Part shown: positions 10,681 to 22,160 of the stretch, piece after piece
How the letters are laid out: each line of letters opens with the position of its first letter
Numbering within the stretch: the stretch's first letter is position 1
From: Cyrtodaria siliqua
Taxonomy: Eukaryota > Mollusca > Bivalvia > Adapedonta > Hiatellidae
NCBI GenBank assembly: GCA_037043455.1
Contig: JAWPHD010001144.1
Coordinates: forward strand, 1-64,000
Direction: 5' to 3'
DNA: 64,000 bases
Made by a program: the position numbers and the translations under genes
Notes under the pieces: model-generated
What the model was told of the DNA's origin: nothing
The model's database searches: none
What the model saw: only the letters and a program-made list of their open reading frames with translations

Positions 10681-13600
10681 ATGAAGAACGAGGAGGAGGC
10701 CATGGAACTTTCCGGGGAATCCAGCCTTGTGTCAAATCTGCATAACTTCAGGTAAAACTTGTCATTACATCTGCATTATTTTATAGTCAATAAAAATGAA
10801 TGGTAAGTTAAAAATTAGTTAAATGTTAAATTAAATATAGTTCATTCCTTTTCATGTTGTGCATTTTTTAAAAACTATACCTCCTTAATATATTTTACCT
10901 TTAGTATATTGTAAGGGACAGGAAAATCTTGAGGTTTTTTTAAACTTGCAGCGTTGCGTTAGTTCTATCAATTTGCATATTTGAAAATTATTTTGAATAA
11001 ATTATGTTTACATATTAGTAGTCTGTTTGTTGAATAAAGTTCACCAGTAATATATATTTACCGTAAATCTGTGGTAGAAAAACAACAAACAATTGAAAAC
11101 TCAGAATATTATTTAATAATAATGCAAGCAGGTTCAAAGTCAAAATGAAACTGGATTTAAAAAGTCTAGGTGCACATTTTCATGCTTGATGGCTACTTGC
11201 AGTTTGCTCTGTGTCCCTTTAATTGCCTTTCTGTGCATAATTCCCGCATTTAAAATCTGGGCTTTGCTTTCTCCAGTTTTGACGTATCCTGGTCAACCTG
11301 GGGCAAAGACCTCAGTCCGCCCCTCATTAGACGGGGTAGGGATTTAAGTCCACCCTTTCATAGACGGTCAAACATTTTGTCACCTGCCCGGTTCAATGCT
11401 TCATCCACCCCGGTGGGGTCACGTGGCTGGAAATCCCCGATGCCGGAAAACAGAACAACACCTGGCAACCTTTATACCAACCCAACTGTTAAGGTATGTG
11501 TATAGTTAATTAAAATACTAAATGCTGATTGGTTATTGTGGAGGTATTAATTTTCCTATAAGGACACTCGATGTCACGTCCTTCAACAACATACAGAGAT
11601 TTTGCATGTTTTACATGGACAGGGAACAGTTTGCAGTGCTTTTTTTCTACATTTTGGGAACATAACCCATACCCTCAAAATTGGGAATTTTAGCGCGATT
11701 TTTCATAAAGTTGGGAAACGAAACAGTCAAACATTTATTTCATAATTGTATCTTTCATACTGTTTAAAGTACAACAAGATCAGGCATTTAGAAGCATTTC
11801 ATATTGAATTCTTGTCACATTTTTGCTACTTTTCATTGTTCTTTCTTTTTCTTCTATCAACTGGGAATTTTCTTCTCAAAATTGGGAAAAAAAGATATGT
11901 TTGTCATTGGGAATATGACCCAATAACGGCTATAAAAACAGCCTATTTTGATCAAATGGTGATCCTGGGGTCAAATATGGCCTGCCCTGGGGTCACACAG
12001 TTTTACATAGTGTTATATAGGAAAATCTTAATTTTTTTTGTTTTCTCTGAAACTACAAGTGGTAGAGGTCTAATATATTTTACATGTAGCATAAGCTTAT
12101 GGTTCCCTACCAAGTTTGTTAAAATGGTGACTAAAACCGGAGTTAAATTTGGCCCCGTCCTAGGGGTCACAATCGTGTTTTACTTAGAAATATGGGAGCC
12201 AACTTAAAAGTCTTCTCTGAAACCACAATTATTTCTCTCATATAATGCATGCATTGTGTAACATAAGCTTATTGTTCCATACCAAGTTTGGTTAAATGAT
12301 GACCCCTGGGTCAAATTTGGCCCCACTCCAGATTTCACATTTACGTAGACTTATACAGGAAAATTATATTCCAGGTGTCTCACACAAACATCAGTTCATA
12401 CCATGTTTCACCACTCTCTTCCAGGTGTCTCACACAAACATCAGTTCATACCATGTTTCACCACTCTCCTCCAGGTGTCTCGCACAAACATCAGTTCATA
12501 CCATGTTTCACCACTCTCTTCCAGTTGTCTCGCACAAACATCAGTTCATACCATGTTTCACCACTCTCTTCAGGTGTCTCACACAAACATCAGTTCATAC
12601 CATGTTTCACCACTCTCTTCCAGGTGTCTCGCACAAACATCAGTTCATACCATGTTTCACCACTCTCTTCAGGTGTCTCACACAAACATCAGTTCATACC
12701 ATGTTTCACCACTCTCTTCCAGGTGTCTCACACAAACATCAGTTCATACCATGTTTCACCACTCTCTTCAGGTGTCTCACACAAACATCAGTTCATACCA
12801 TGTTTCACCACTCTCTTCAGGTGTCTCACACAAACATCAGTTCATACCATGTTTCACCACTCTCTTCAGGTGTCTCACACAAACATCAGTTCATACCATG
12901 TTTCACCACTCTCTTCCAGGTGTCGCACACAAACATCAGTTCATACCATGCTTCACCACTCTCTTCCAGGTGTCTCACACAAACATCAGTTCATACCATG
13001 TTTCACCACTCTCTTCCAGGTGTCGCACACAAACATCAGTTCATACCATGCTTCACCACTCTCTTCCAGATGTCTCACACAAACATCAGTTCATACCATG
13101 TTTCACCACTCTCTTCCAGGTGTCGCACACAAACATCAGTTCATACCATGTTTCACCACTCTCTTCCAGGTGTCTCACACAAACATCAGTTCATACCATG
13201 TTTCACCACTCTCTTCAGGTGTCTCACACAAACATCAGTTCATACTATGTTTCACCACTCTCTTCCAGGTGTCTCACACAAACATCAGTTCATACCATGT
13301 TTCACCACTCTCTTCAGGTGTCTCACACAAACATCAGTTCATACCATGCTTCACCACTCTATTCCAGATGTCTCGCACAAACATCAGTTCATACCATGTT
13401 TCACCACTCTCTTCCAGGTGTCTCACACAAACATCAGTTCATACCATGTTTCACCACTCTCTTTCAGGTGTCTCACACAAACATCAGTTCATACCATGTT
13501 TCACCACTCTCTTTCAGGTGTCTCACACAAACATCAGTTCATACCATGTTTCACCACTCTCTTTCAGGTGTCTCACACAAACATCAGTTCATACCATGTT

Positions 13601-16532
13601 TCACCACTCTCTTCCAGGTGTCTCACACAAACATCAGTTCATACCATGCTTCACCACTCTCTTTCAGGTGTCTCACACAAACATCAGTTCATACCATGCT
13701 TCACCACTCTCTTTCAGGTGTCTCACACAAACATCAGTTCATACCATGCTTCACCACTCTCTTTCAGGTGTCTCAAAAGACTTTGATACATACATGCTTC
13801 ATCAGGGTTTCCCCTAGGGAATTAAGGCATGTCGCATGAGTTTGGATAGAAAATGTGTTTTAAGTGTTAGAACTCATGGTGAATCGGAAACAATTGCTTT
13901 ATTTTTAAAGTTTTTATCAACTAAAGGAAGTGAGATTAAGTCATCATTCACGCACAAAATGAAACATGCAGAAAATTCTGGGGGAACCCATGAGTCCTTG
14001 ATTGACATATTTTCTATATTGTATATCCCAATTATCGCACAAGATGTCACTGATTATGTATGACATCTACCATGTCTCGGCATTTTCTCATTACTTTATT
14101 TTAGGTATCTCATAAGACAGCAAATACATACCATGGTCAAGAACGGCAGCCAATCAGAAGACAGAGTTTCTCACCGATGGAACTAGACCAATCAGACAAC
14201 AGCTTCGGTGAGTAAAAGATTTTTCGAGTGTTGACCTGTTCCCTTAAGGTGAATGGAATAGATTATATTTATAATCATTAGAATTTTAGAACTACTCACA
14301 CAGAGTCAAACATACATATTATAATGTCTCCAATTACAGTGTTTTTTTTCTATATTTTGGGACCATAGCCCATTCTGACACAATTTGGAATTCTAGCGTG
14401 ATTTTTCATAAAATTGGGAATTTCAGTGCGATTTCTCATAACATTCGGAAAAATATCTGTACGCCAAGATCAACAAAAGCATTTGAAAAGCTTTTCGACC
14501 TCAATCATTATCACACTTTAAAAAAAAAACCACAACCACCCCACCCATCCAAAAAACCTTTTATTTTATTTCAGTTGAGAATTTTTTTCTTAAAATTGGG
14601 GACAAAAAAGTTTTGGCATTGAGAATACAGCTATAAAAACAGTCCAAAAAACACTGAATTAGCTTCAACTTCCTACAATGTGCATAATGATTATTGCTAC
14701 CCAGGCTGTATCTTGTTCTGCATGAAACTAGAGTGGGCTTAGAGTGTTGTCCTGTCTGTTTGTTAGTCCGTCCTACGACACAAATAGGTTTCAAACAATA
14801 GTAGACGTAGGTTTCAATCATCGCACAGTTGATAGTTTACATCATCTACATGACATCGGTATGCTTCTAACTAAAGTAGGCCAAAATATTACTTCACCCA
14901 CATCTACTTTTCGCACTTTGTTACCGGAAATTTACATTAACGTTTTTGGTTAGTTCCATTTCTCAGACGCCAGAAGTGTACAGCTTTCAAATTCAAACAT
15001 GACAGCAATTTGTTCCAGTGCAAAGTTGATCAATATGAATTACCTTGACCTATTTTTTGCACTTTAATAATAGTTAATTGCGTTAATATGTAAAGTAACA
15101 TTGAATATATGCAGATAATTCACTTTTCTTCACCTAGTGCAATAACTCGGGTAAGTGTGATAGGTATATACTAGTATTATGCACTATTATTGCGTCAAGG
15201 TGACGAAATGTCTTTATTTGGCATTAATTCTAAATTTCATCTACAGAGAGCAGAGTGAATCAAATGATATTCTCCTATGTTTCAGAATTTAAAAAATCAT
15301 CACCCGTGAAAAATAACAAAAGGCACAGCGACTTTGGTATATCCTATCTCGGCGAAAGGGCCAAGACCGTCCCAGCCATGATGAAAATCTCCGAAAATTC
15401 CCCTGCCAGACAGAGAAATATCAACAATAATTTGACATTTTGCGATTTCGAACTGGAGGATTCCGTCTTCATTAGAGATAAAAGCAGAAGTAAGTCTAGC
15501 GGGGAAAATTCGCTCGGAGATAATGGAGAAGGAACAGATTGTGCCAGAAAAGTGACGAGAAAACAAATTGGCGAACAGGAAATTGAAAGGAAATCCTCCC
15601 ATACTGTGGTGCTTATGGTGATTTTGATATCGGCGTGTATCGGTACATACTTGTGCCTGCAAGTTGGGTCGTGCTCCGTATTTGATATTGACATTGTGAA
15701 GCTTAAGCATAAACTAGAGGATAACGTGTTTGGTCAACATATCGCTGTTGAGGCTGTTATTGGAGCGTTAGAGAAGTTTGAAAAAAGTGTGAAAAAGGGC
15801 GATGCCAAAACATTGCTAGTGATGTCATTCCATGGTTGGACAGGTATTGGGAAGAATTTCGTTAGCAAATTTATAGCCGAATCGTTCTACAACGCCAGGG
15901 TGTTTTGGTACCTAGTTCCGCTTCATTTTGCTCATAGAGCAGACGGCCCTGATATTCGGTCGCAAAGTGACGTCATAGCATCCTGGATAGTAGGTAATGT
16001 TTCCAAATGTGGCGTTAATGTGTTTATCTTTGATGAAATGGACAAGGCAGGTGAGGAACTCACCCTTGGAGTTCAGTCTGCCATTGAGACGCTAGGCAAG
16101 CAGGAACAGGTTGATGGGAAGAAGAAAAGCGGAATGTCTGCCATTACAGTGATACTGTTCCTTAGCAACTCGCGCGCTAATCAGATTAATCAGTATTTGT
16201 TCTCGCAGATGGTAGACGATCGTAAACGCGAGTTGATAAAGCCAGATGAATTTCGCGATATTTTCGAGAAAAGTTCCACAGAGTGGTATGAGAGCATGAA
16301 AGTAGCGCATCAGGTGGATTATTTCGTGCCATTTTTGCCACTTGCCGAGTCACACGTGCGGCAATGTATTGAGCGAGATTTTGTAAGAAAGGGACGCGAT
16401 CCTGGTGAAAAGTTGATTGAAGCCGTGATGAATGAGTTGTCTTTCTTTGATATGGGCGGAAGGAATGGACAGATGTCGCTGACAGGGTGTAAAAGAGTGC
16501 AGGACAAAGTAGACCTCCATATTGATGATTGA
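10681..16532 (+). CDS. Torsin-family AAA+ ATPase with N-terminal membrane anchor (4 exons, 545 aa)
   Basis: CDS exons are 10681-10751, 11277-11493, 14105-14207 and 15286-16532 (TGA); all introns are GT-AG and the phases (2, 0, 1) join without a break. Residues 1-235 are Ser/Arg/Pro-rich with SP motifs (KDLSPPLIRRGRDLSPPFHR). A hydrophobic segment at ~236-257 (HTVVLMVILISACIGTYLCL) should be a type II anchor. Residues ~261-545 are a torsin AAA+ domain: EDNVFGQH, Walker A GWTGIGKN (314-321, Asn in the Ser/Thr place as in torsins), NVS sequon at 368, Walker B VFIFDEMDK (376-384), sensor-1 Asn in LSN (~425), VPFLPL (478-483) and sensor-2 GCK (531-533). Cys491 and Cys532 match the torsin redox pair. 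Torsins act in the ER/nuclear-envelope lumen on membrane-protein cofactors. The anchor recalls TOR4A, but the core is TOR1-like. The start lies in ACCATGA; an upstream 5' UTR exon is possible. Confidence 0.92.
11615..11945 (+). repeat. Dispersed repeat in torsin intron 2 (partner in intron 3)
   Basis: Blocks TTTTTTTCTACATTTTGGGA, TTTTAGCGCGATTTTTCATA and TTCTCAAAATTGGGAA, then GCTATAAAAACAG, recur in the same order and orientation at 14330-14650. The two copies are direct repeats flanking exon 3 and the minisatellite. Confidence 0.65.
11945..12365 (+). repeat. Degenerate ~160 bp tandem repeat in torsin intron 2
   Basis: About 2.5 units share GGGGTCAAAT.TGGCC, GGGGTCACA...TTTTAC, TCTCTGAAACYACAA and CATAAGCTTATKGTTCC. 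Resembles a Helentron-type tandem core, but no termini were identified. Confidence 0.6.
12366..13775 (+). repeat. ~50 bp minisatellite, 28 units, in torsin intron 2
   Basis: Units of 48-51 bp carry CTCTTCCAGGTGTCTCACAC, AAACATCAGTTCATACCATG and TTTCACCA; TCAGTTCATAC occurs 28 times. The unit has no stop codon in any plus frame, so three frames stay open for 478-496 codons. Each unit includes a pyrimidine tract plus CAG followed by GT. The first 37 bp resemble the start of exon 3, 330 bp downstream (about 24 of 37 positions, gap-free; VSH...YH in both translations). Confidence 0.9.
14330..14660 (+). repeat. Dispersed repeat in torsin intron 3 (partner of 11615-11945)
   Basis: Contains TTTTTTTTCTATATTTTGGG, CTAGCGTGATTTTTCATAAA, TTTCTTAAAATTGGGG and GCTATAAAAACAG in the order seen in intron 2. 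Confidence 0.65.
14661..15285. other. Rest of torsin intron 3, no separate feature
   Basis: Intronic sequence up to the acceptor CCTATGTTTCAG at 15285. Short open stretches lack support. Confidence 0.5.
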
Positions 16533-16769
16533 CACGAACTTGCATTATATAGCGGCTATATAATTAATGATTTATCAGCCTGTTTAAGATATATTAAAGG
16601 GACTGGAGGTGATCTGGTGGAATTATGGGTGTCCATGCACATAAAAATTAACCCATATTAATGTGTTTCAGTTTCCTATTCATTGTGCATTAAACTAGCC
16701 CACACTGTTTGATACGATTTAAATATTGTTTATAAAATAGTATTACCTGGAAAACTTGGGCCTCCATGA
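16533..16769 (+). other. Likely torsin 3' UTR
   Basis: Follows the TGA. ATTAAA near 16592 is a possible variant poly(A) signal; no AATAAA was noted before the SINE at 16.77 kb. Weak support. Confidence 0.3.
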
Positions 16770-16990
16770 GCGGAATAGTAAAGATGCTGCTTCTAAAATT
16801 CCCTCGCCTCTCACCGCTGCGGGTTGAAGTCCCACTGGGAGCTCCACTTGTCAAGTGAGAAAGTGTCGATTCTTATGGATGGTGGGAGGTATATAAGTAC
16901 TGGTTCTTCCCAGGAAAAACAGTGTGGTCTCTACCCAAAAAAACAAATTTGACATATGGCCTAACATGTTGCTGGAAAACTCGATTACTT
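16770..16990 (+). mobile_element. SINE-2 copy a (tRNA-derived)
   Basis: AAAGATGCTGC, then the B-box-like GGGTTGAAGTCCC (16821-16833), GTGTCGATTCTTATGGATGG, GGGAGGTATATAAGTACTG, CCCAGGAAAAACAGTGTGGT and TTGCTGGAAAAC match, in the same order, the reverse complement of 58005-58275, where the tRNA-like head is better preserved. Confidence 0.65.
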
Positions 16991-17284
16991 TGCATTGTAT
17001 TAATCATTACTAAGTCATAAGAAACTTTACTTTAGTTGCAAAGCAATAATGTTCTAGAGCCTTAAAGTTAAAGGTTTTAGAAAGTTATTGTTTCACGATT
17101 AAAGCCCATTTTTATTGAATACTACATGCCACGTTTAGCATAAATCCCATATACATGAAATTAATATTTATGATTTAACAACAAAACCTGGCCGAGTTGG
17201 CAAGTTTTCCACAACAAACAGTTTCATAAACAATAGTTAAACCTTAGTTAGCATGTGACTCAATTTTATGCATGGGTACATTTC

Positions 17285-17525
17285 ATATGAAATTAAGTTT
17301 GTTTGTATGGTGTTTTACGTCATTTTCTACACATCGGGTTATATATGACGGTTGATTTTTTTTTGGTGGAGGCAGACAACCCAATTTTTCTGGGTAGAAC
17401 CAGTACTGTACACCTCCCGCCATCCGTAAGAATCGACACCTCCTCACAAGGCAGATTTTGATAGTTTTCATGTGTTTTTGGTTTGTGTTGGTGCGCCGTA
17501 AAACCCCCAATTCAAACTGGTTTGA
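17285..17525 (-). mobile_element. SINE-2 copy b plus an abutting SINE-1-type tail
   Basis: Reverse-oriented SINE-2 body at 17290-17455 (CATTTTCTACACATCGGGTT, GGTGGAGGCAGACAACCC, CTGGGTAGAACCAGTACTG, CCTCCCGCCATCCGTAAGAA). Bases 17480-17520 hold a plus-strand SINE-1-like tail (GTTGGTGCGCCGTAAAACCC), suggesting a fragment of a second element. Confidence 0.55.
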
Positions 17526-18442
17526 AACCAATCCCTCTACCAGATCGACCTCTAGTCCCTTTGATGTTTTAAGTATACTGAGCAAAGTAAATTTAGCACA
17601 TAAAATTCATGTCATTTCCATAGACGAGATAGAAAGCCATGTATGTTCTAGGTCAATGATGACTTGATGAGATATGACCAATAATAATGCTAAAAAGCCA
17701 TTTGTAAATAAAGTATGTGATAAAAATAAAGCAAATTTGATGGGAACATACTTATATAGATTGTCGAAAATCGTTCTCATCTGAATTCCAGTGAAAAGGG
17801 AGGTAATTTTAAAACTTACGGAATTTGGAATGTTTTTGTTTAAGTATAGCAACCTTTTATGAACACATTTCAGCATTTTTTAAACAATGACAAGTCTTGT
17901 CAATGCGAAACATTAAATTTGTTCAAAGAAATACGTTTGTATAATGCAATAAGTTGTTTTTAATATATGGGAGGCAATTCTGATACTTCCTTTAGAAAAT
18001 AATAGAAGAACTTTTTTTTTTTGAAAATCTCATCCTTACCCAGCATTTCTAATATCTTCAAATAATTTTATATCAGTGTTCATATGTTTAATCTTATGTC
18101 ACTAAAAGTGGTGCTAAATTTTTTTTGTTCAGTATATATGTACAGCTTGTGGTAAGTGCTAGCAGCCTTGTTCTGCTTTACTTGATTAGAAATTATATTT
18201 TCTTCTGTATTTATAAATCAAAAGGATAGTTTAGTTTATAAATAACAAGACTACTACAAATAATAAATTTACGGATATCTGTGCATTTATTGCAGTTTCA
18301 GTAATACCATGTATGTAATATGTATTTATTCGTGATGTGTAAAGTTATACAACAAACAATCGATGGACAACGTATACCGAGTCAAAAAAGAAAGTGTGCA
18401 CTTAAATTTGCGTAATAAGCTTCATTATGCCTATTACATTGC
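17526..18442. other. AT-rich intergenic DNA, no gene seen
   Basis: No exon-like stretch, RNA gene or repeat family was recognised. Confidence 0.4.
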
Positions 18443-18458
18443 TGTAAACGTTTACGTC

Positions 18459-18879
18459 TCGTGTGGTTCCGGGGGTCATGTTTGGTTTCGGGGCAAAGAA
18501 TAGGGCCACTGCAGATCCCGTTGGGAGGGGAAGGCAGAGGGGTAGAACCCCCCACTCTCCCACAAATTCATGTTCATTTTATCTTTTTTTTTGTTCATGC
18601 TCGTTAAAGGTCTTCATCATGAACTATGCATTGTTTCAGGCGCCATCTCGCTCATATCACTAGAGCAGTGGCAGAAAAATTATAACGTGGCTCAAGCGTA
18701 AATGGAGTGTCTACAATAGAATTTGCAGCAACTCTGCACTTCAGGGTGAGAAGGTTCTAGGCCCATTCTCCATATTTTATCTTGATGTACATGGAGGATG
18801 AGCCTGGCATGTTCATTCCTGTTAGGCGCCATATAACCTTTCATGTGTTGGTGCGCCTTAAAACCCCAATTCAGTTCAA
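18459..18879 (+). mobile_element. SINE-1 copy b, full length, 16 bp TSD
   Basis: Flanked by TGTAAACGTTTACGTC (18443-18458) and TGTAAACGCTTGCGTC (18880-18895). Begins TCGTGTGGTTCCGGG and ends GTTGGTGCGCCTTAAAACCC followed by CAATTCAGTTCAA. ~421 bp; no ORF. Confidence 0.85.
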
Positions 18880-19125
18880 TGTAAACGCTTGCGTCATAAC
18901 GTATCGGTCAAGTTTCACACATTGGGCATGAGACACGCACATTTTTTTGTCAAATCACGCTCACACTAATACATTTTACTCACGCATTCTAACAATTTGA
19001 CCCAACATATTTTTGTCTGCAAAATTTTAAAAAAGAAAAGTATATTTTATACCAAAACTCAATAAAATTTAGTATAGTTTATTAAACTAGGATTTCCGCA
19101 TCGCTTCGTTATACACTACTAAACT

Positions 19126-19303
19126 TTTATAATCAGTCACCCAGGTTTTTTTGAAAATAACACGAATACTGAAAACTTGAAATCACCGAAACACATACCA
19201 TATTTTATTAAGTTTATCAACAATGTAAACTGAAAAATCATTTTTTTCCAGATTACATTGTTGATAAACTTAATAACAAAAAACCTGGGTGACCGATTAT
19301 AAA
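19126..19303. mobile_element. Nested foldback element
   Basis: Outer arms TTTATAATCAGTCACCCAGG and its near-complement CCTGGGTGACCGATTATAAA enclose a perfect 24 bp inverted repeat (19205-19228 and 19253-19276) built on TTATTAAGTTTATCAACAAT. Confidence 0.75.
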
Positions 19304-19779
19304 TGCAATACCTTGCGATTTATACCACCAAGTTTAAAATAGCTATCCCTGGCGCTTCACCATAGTTTATAGGAAATATCTTCTTCGGGATGTTTATTTT
19401 ATATGTTCAGCCTAATTTCTTTCGATGTTTTATGGCTTATTTATATTATTTTTATCAATTTTTTACATTAATAATGTAATTGAACAATTCTAAAAATAAT
19501 ACCAATCCTGATGTACTTCCTGTTATAGTTTGAGATTTATGAGAAATTCCAAAAAAACAGCTGTTAACAAGATGACTGTTAGTTCGAGTTTTTTACCCGT
19601 TTCCCCGTATTTTGAAATTTTTCTTTAATTTTGCTCTTTGTTTTTACTTTGAGAAACTCAAATTCTGTTAGTGAATGAACTTTTCATACAAAGGTATCAT
19701 TGCTTCATTAATGCATACATTCTGTGTATTTTAAAACTTGTTTTGCTTAATATGTCGTTACAACTTCTTGAATATTTCC

Positions 19780-20090
19780 TGCTCATTAAAGATCTTCATC
19801 ATAGTTCATGCTCATTAAAGGTCTTCATCATGACCCCTGCATTGTTTCAGTTGCCATCTCGCTCACATCATTAGAGCAGTGGCAGAAAAACAATAAACGT
19901 GGCTCCAGCGTAAATGGAGTGTCTACAATAGAATTTGCAGCAACTCTGCAGTTCTGCAGGTGAGAAGGTTCTAGGCCCATTCTCCGTATATTATCTCGAT
20001 GTACATGGAGGATAAGCCTGGCATGTTCATTCCTGTTAGGTGCCATATAAGCTTTCATGTGTTGGTGCTCCATAAAACCCAATTCAATTC
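19780..20090 (+). mobile_element. SINE-1 copy c, 5'-truncated, 8 bp TSD
   Basis: Flanked by ATATTTCC (19772-19779 and 20091-20098). Starts inside the body at GCTCATTAAAGATCTTCATC, which is repeated once (19808-19830), and ends in CATAAAACCCAATTCAATTC. 5' truncation is typical of target-primed reverse transcription. Confidence 0.8.
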
Positions 20091-20495
20091 ATATTTCCAG
20101 AAATAAATGAGAACACTTTTTTTTTTGACTGAGTATACTTGAACATTTTATTCGCAAGGTAAAAAGTTGTACAACAAGCAGTTGGTAAACAACAGAACTT
20201 TATCATCTGCCAGTGTTGTCAACTAATTTCATGACATGTCTGAGGAATTCTTAATTTATATATAATTTATGATCAGTATTATTATTAATAAGTTAATTTA
20301 TTGTTATTAGTGTTAGTTTTCGAACACATTTGAAACAGTGGATTTGCAGCCATTTTGTTTAACAGTAACTTGCATTTTGTGTTTTGTGCATTTATTTGCT
20401 TTAATGTTTAATGCACATTTAATATTTGTTCAGTTGTGTTCAAAATGGTGGATTAGTGACCTTTCTGTCTGACATGAAATATTACATTTCTTCAA

Positions 20496-20718
20496 TGGGG
20501 CGTCCGTGGCGTAATGGTTAGATTATCTGACTTGAAATCACTCACTGCTGTAGGTTCGATCCCTCAGGGGCCTAGAATCTTTATGTGAGGAAGCTATCCA
20601 GCTGGCTTGCGGAATGTCAGTTGTTCTACCCAGGTGCCCGTGCGCGAAAGTGAAAAGCGGAAGCTGGAAAGTCACCATATGACCTTAGCTGTTGGTGCGA
20701 CTATAAAATCCAATTCAG
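20496..20718 (+). mobile_element. tRNA-derived SINE, 14 bp TSD
   Basis: Flanked by TTACATTTCTTCAA (20482-20495 and 20719-20732). The head has an A-box-like TGGCGTAATGG (20507-20517) and B box GGTTCGATCCC (20553-20563), a central domain including GTTCTACCCAGGTGCCCGTG, and a tail GTTGGTGCGACTATAAAATC then CAATTCAG. The tail matches that of SINE-1. Confidence 0.88.
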
Positions 20719-20949
20719 TTACATTTCTTCAACACAGTTTTTGACAGAGATTGTGCTTGAACAACAGGAGGGTTTTTCTGAAAATGTTGAGACTAATTTT
20801 AAGACATTAAGTTGCTTATTCATGTGTAATATTTGTTTGCATTTCATTCAAAATAAGTGATGGGAGTGACAGTCTGATTTGTTCATGAATTCTACCATTT
20901 TTATCAACACAAAGATTGTGCATGAATGAAATTGTACCTGCAACCGATT

Positions 20950-21290
20950 CATGATTTTCCATTTAATACCAAAATGTTGAGATTTAAGCTTATTTTCACT
21001 AGGTGATCAAGTTTGTGTTACTCGGTTTTTATCCTTAGGTTCTATAGTAAAATGAAAATCTTCGGCAGAGTAAACAGGTGATAATTTTCAAGATTCGATT
21101 TTGAAAGACAGATTTACTGAACCAGTTTGCATAAATGTGCATGAAATTTGCATGGTTTTAATATAATCACACTGAAAATAATTTAATTCTAACGGTAAAC
21201 TTGGATAAAGACCGAGTCCATCACCTACCACAATTTAGAGGTGTGTCAAATTTCTGGGCACCGATTGGTCAGTTTATTTTGATGTATTTT
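20950..21290. mobile_element. MITE family M, copy 1
   Basis: Inverted-repeat blocks around 20999-21039 (TAGGTGATCAAG, TTACTCGGTTTTTATCCTTA) and 21203-21230 (GGATAAAGACCGAGTCCATC). Related copies at 31925-32300 and, in reverse orientation, 45085-45440. Confidence 0.65.
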
Positions 21291-22155
21291 TGGAACTGTG
21301 TTTTGTACATGAATGTGTCTTCTTAAACCTTGTGTATGTTTGAGGTTTCGCGGATTAAGTGCAATAAGAAGTCAGGGTTGTAACTTGTTTAAGTTATTTT
21401 TGAAATAACTTGTTTAGGTTATTATAGTTTTGGGTGTTTTTCTCAAAATAACTGCGAGTTATTTTCAGATACGCATTAATTTTCTTCTAAATTTAAATCT
21501 GTTTTCTATCAAAACCAGAATTTACATGTAACATGTGATATTTTTCTCTGCTTCTTTTATCTTTGTTGTTGACTAATTTGCCATTACTTCTTTTACGCAA
21601 TGTTTAGACACCTTTTACTTACTTAAATGTATATCGACCCTGATGTTACATATCAAAATTGGTAATTAATTGACTTTAAGTCAATCATACTTATTAATGG
21701 TGCCATCGTTATTCAGTTAGATGGTCAAGGCTTTATTACTGTAGCAACTACTTTCATTAAGATAAAACCATTTTTCATGAAAGTATCCTAATGCTTAACC
21801 GCTAAAGCATGACTATAATAGCCTTTGCGTCCATTGTAAACCCGAGATCAGGGTTTACAATGTCCAACTGCTGATCAGTCATTTCCACCTAAAAACACCG
21901 GTTTGTCACATAAATGGAATGGTCTTAATTCAAAGAAAGAACAGTCCATTATATATATGTAGCGGGTTAAGGGTTAAGTAAGTTATTTCATCAAAAGTAA
22001 GAGGAATAAATTCTTAATCTGTGTCAAAGGGAAATACTTTTGTTCTTGAAAATAACTTGTTTCAGTTATTTCAAAAATATCTTTTAACAAGTTGCACCAC
22101 TGATTGACAAGGATCTCTGAATTCATACAAAATATGCAATTAACACCTTTCAGTT
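21291..22155. other. No gene seen
   Basis: Contains short repeats of ATAACTTGTTTMRGTTATT type near 21390-21440 and 22045-22080 in inverted orientation; otherwise featureless. Confidence 0.35.
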
Positions 22156-22160
22156 CTACC

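Noticed and set aside
12296..13839. Three overlapping plus-strand ORFs of 478-496 codons
   Set aside because: They are three frames of the same ~50 bp minisatellite, whose unit lacks stops in all frames. They lie in the torsin intron between well phased exons; none is an independent gene on sequence evidence.
16092..16532. Frameshift or truncation at the torsin C-terminus
   Set aside because: The frame runs through VPFLPL and sensor-2 GCK to a normal end shortly after; the length after Walker A fits the family.
15300..16545. Minus-strand ORFs of up to 136 codons overlapping torsin exon 4
   Set aside because: Shadows of a clearly recognisable plus-strand AAA+ coding exon.
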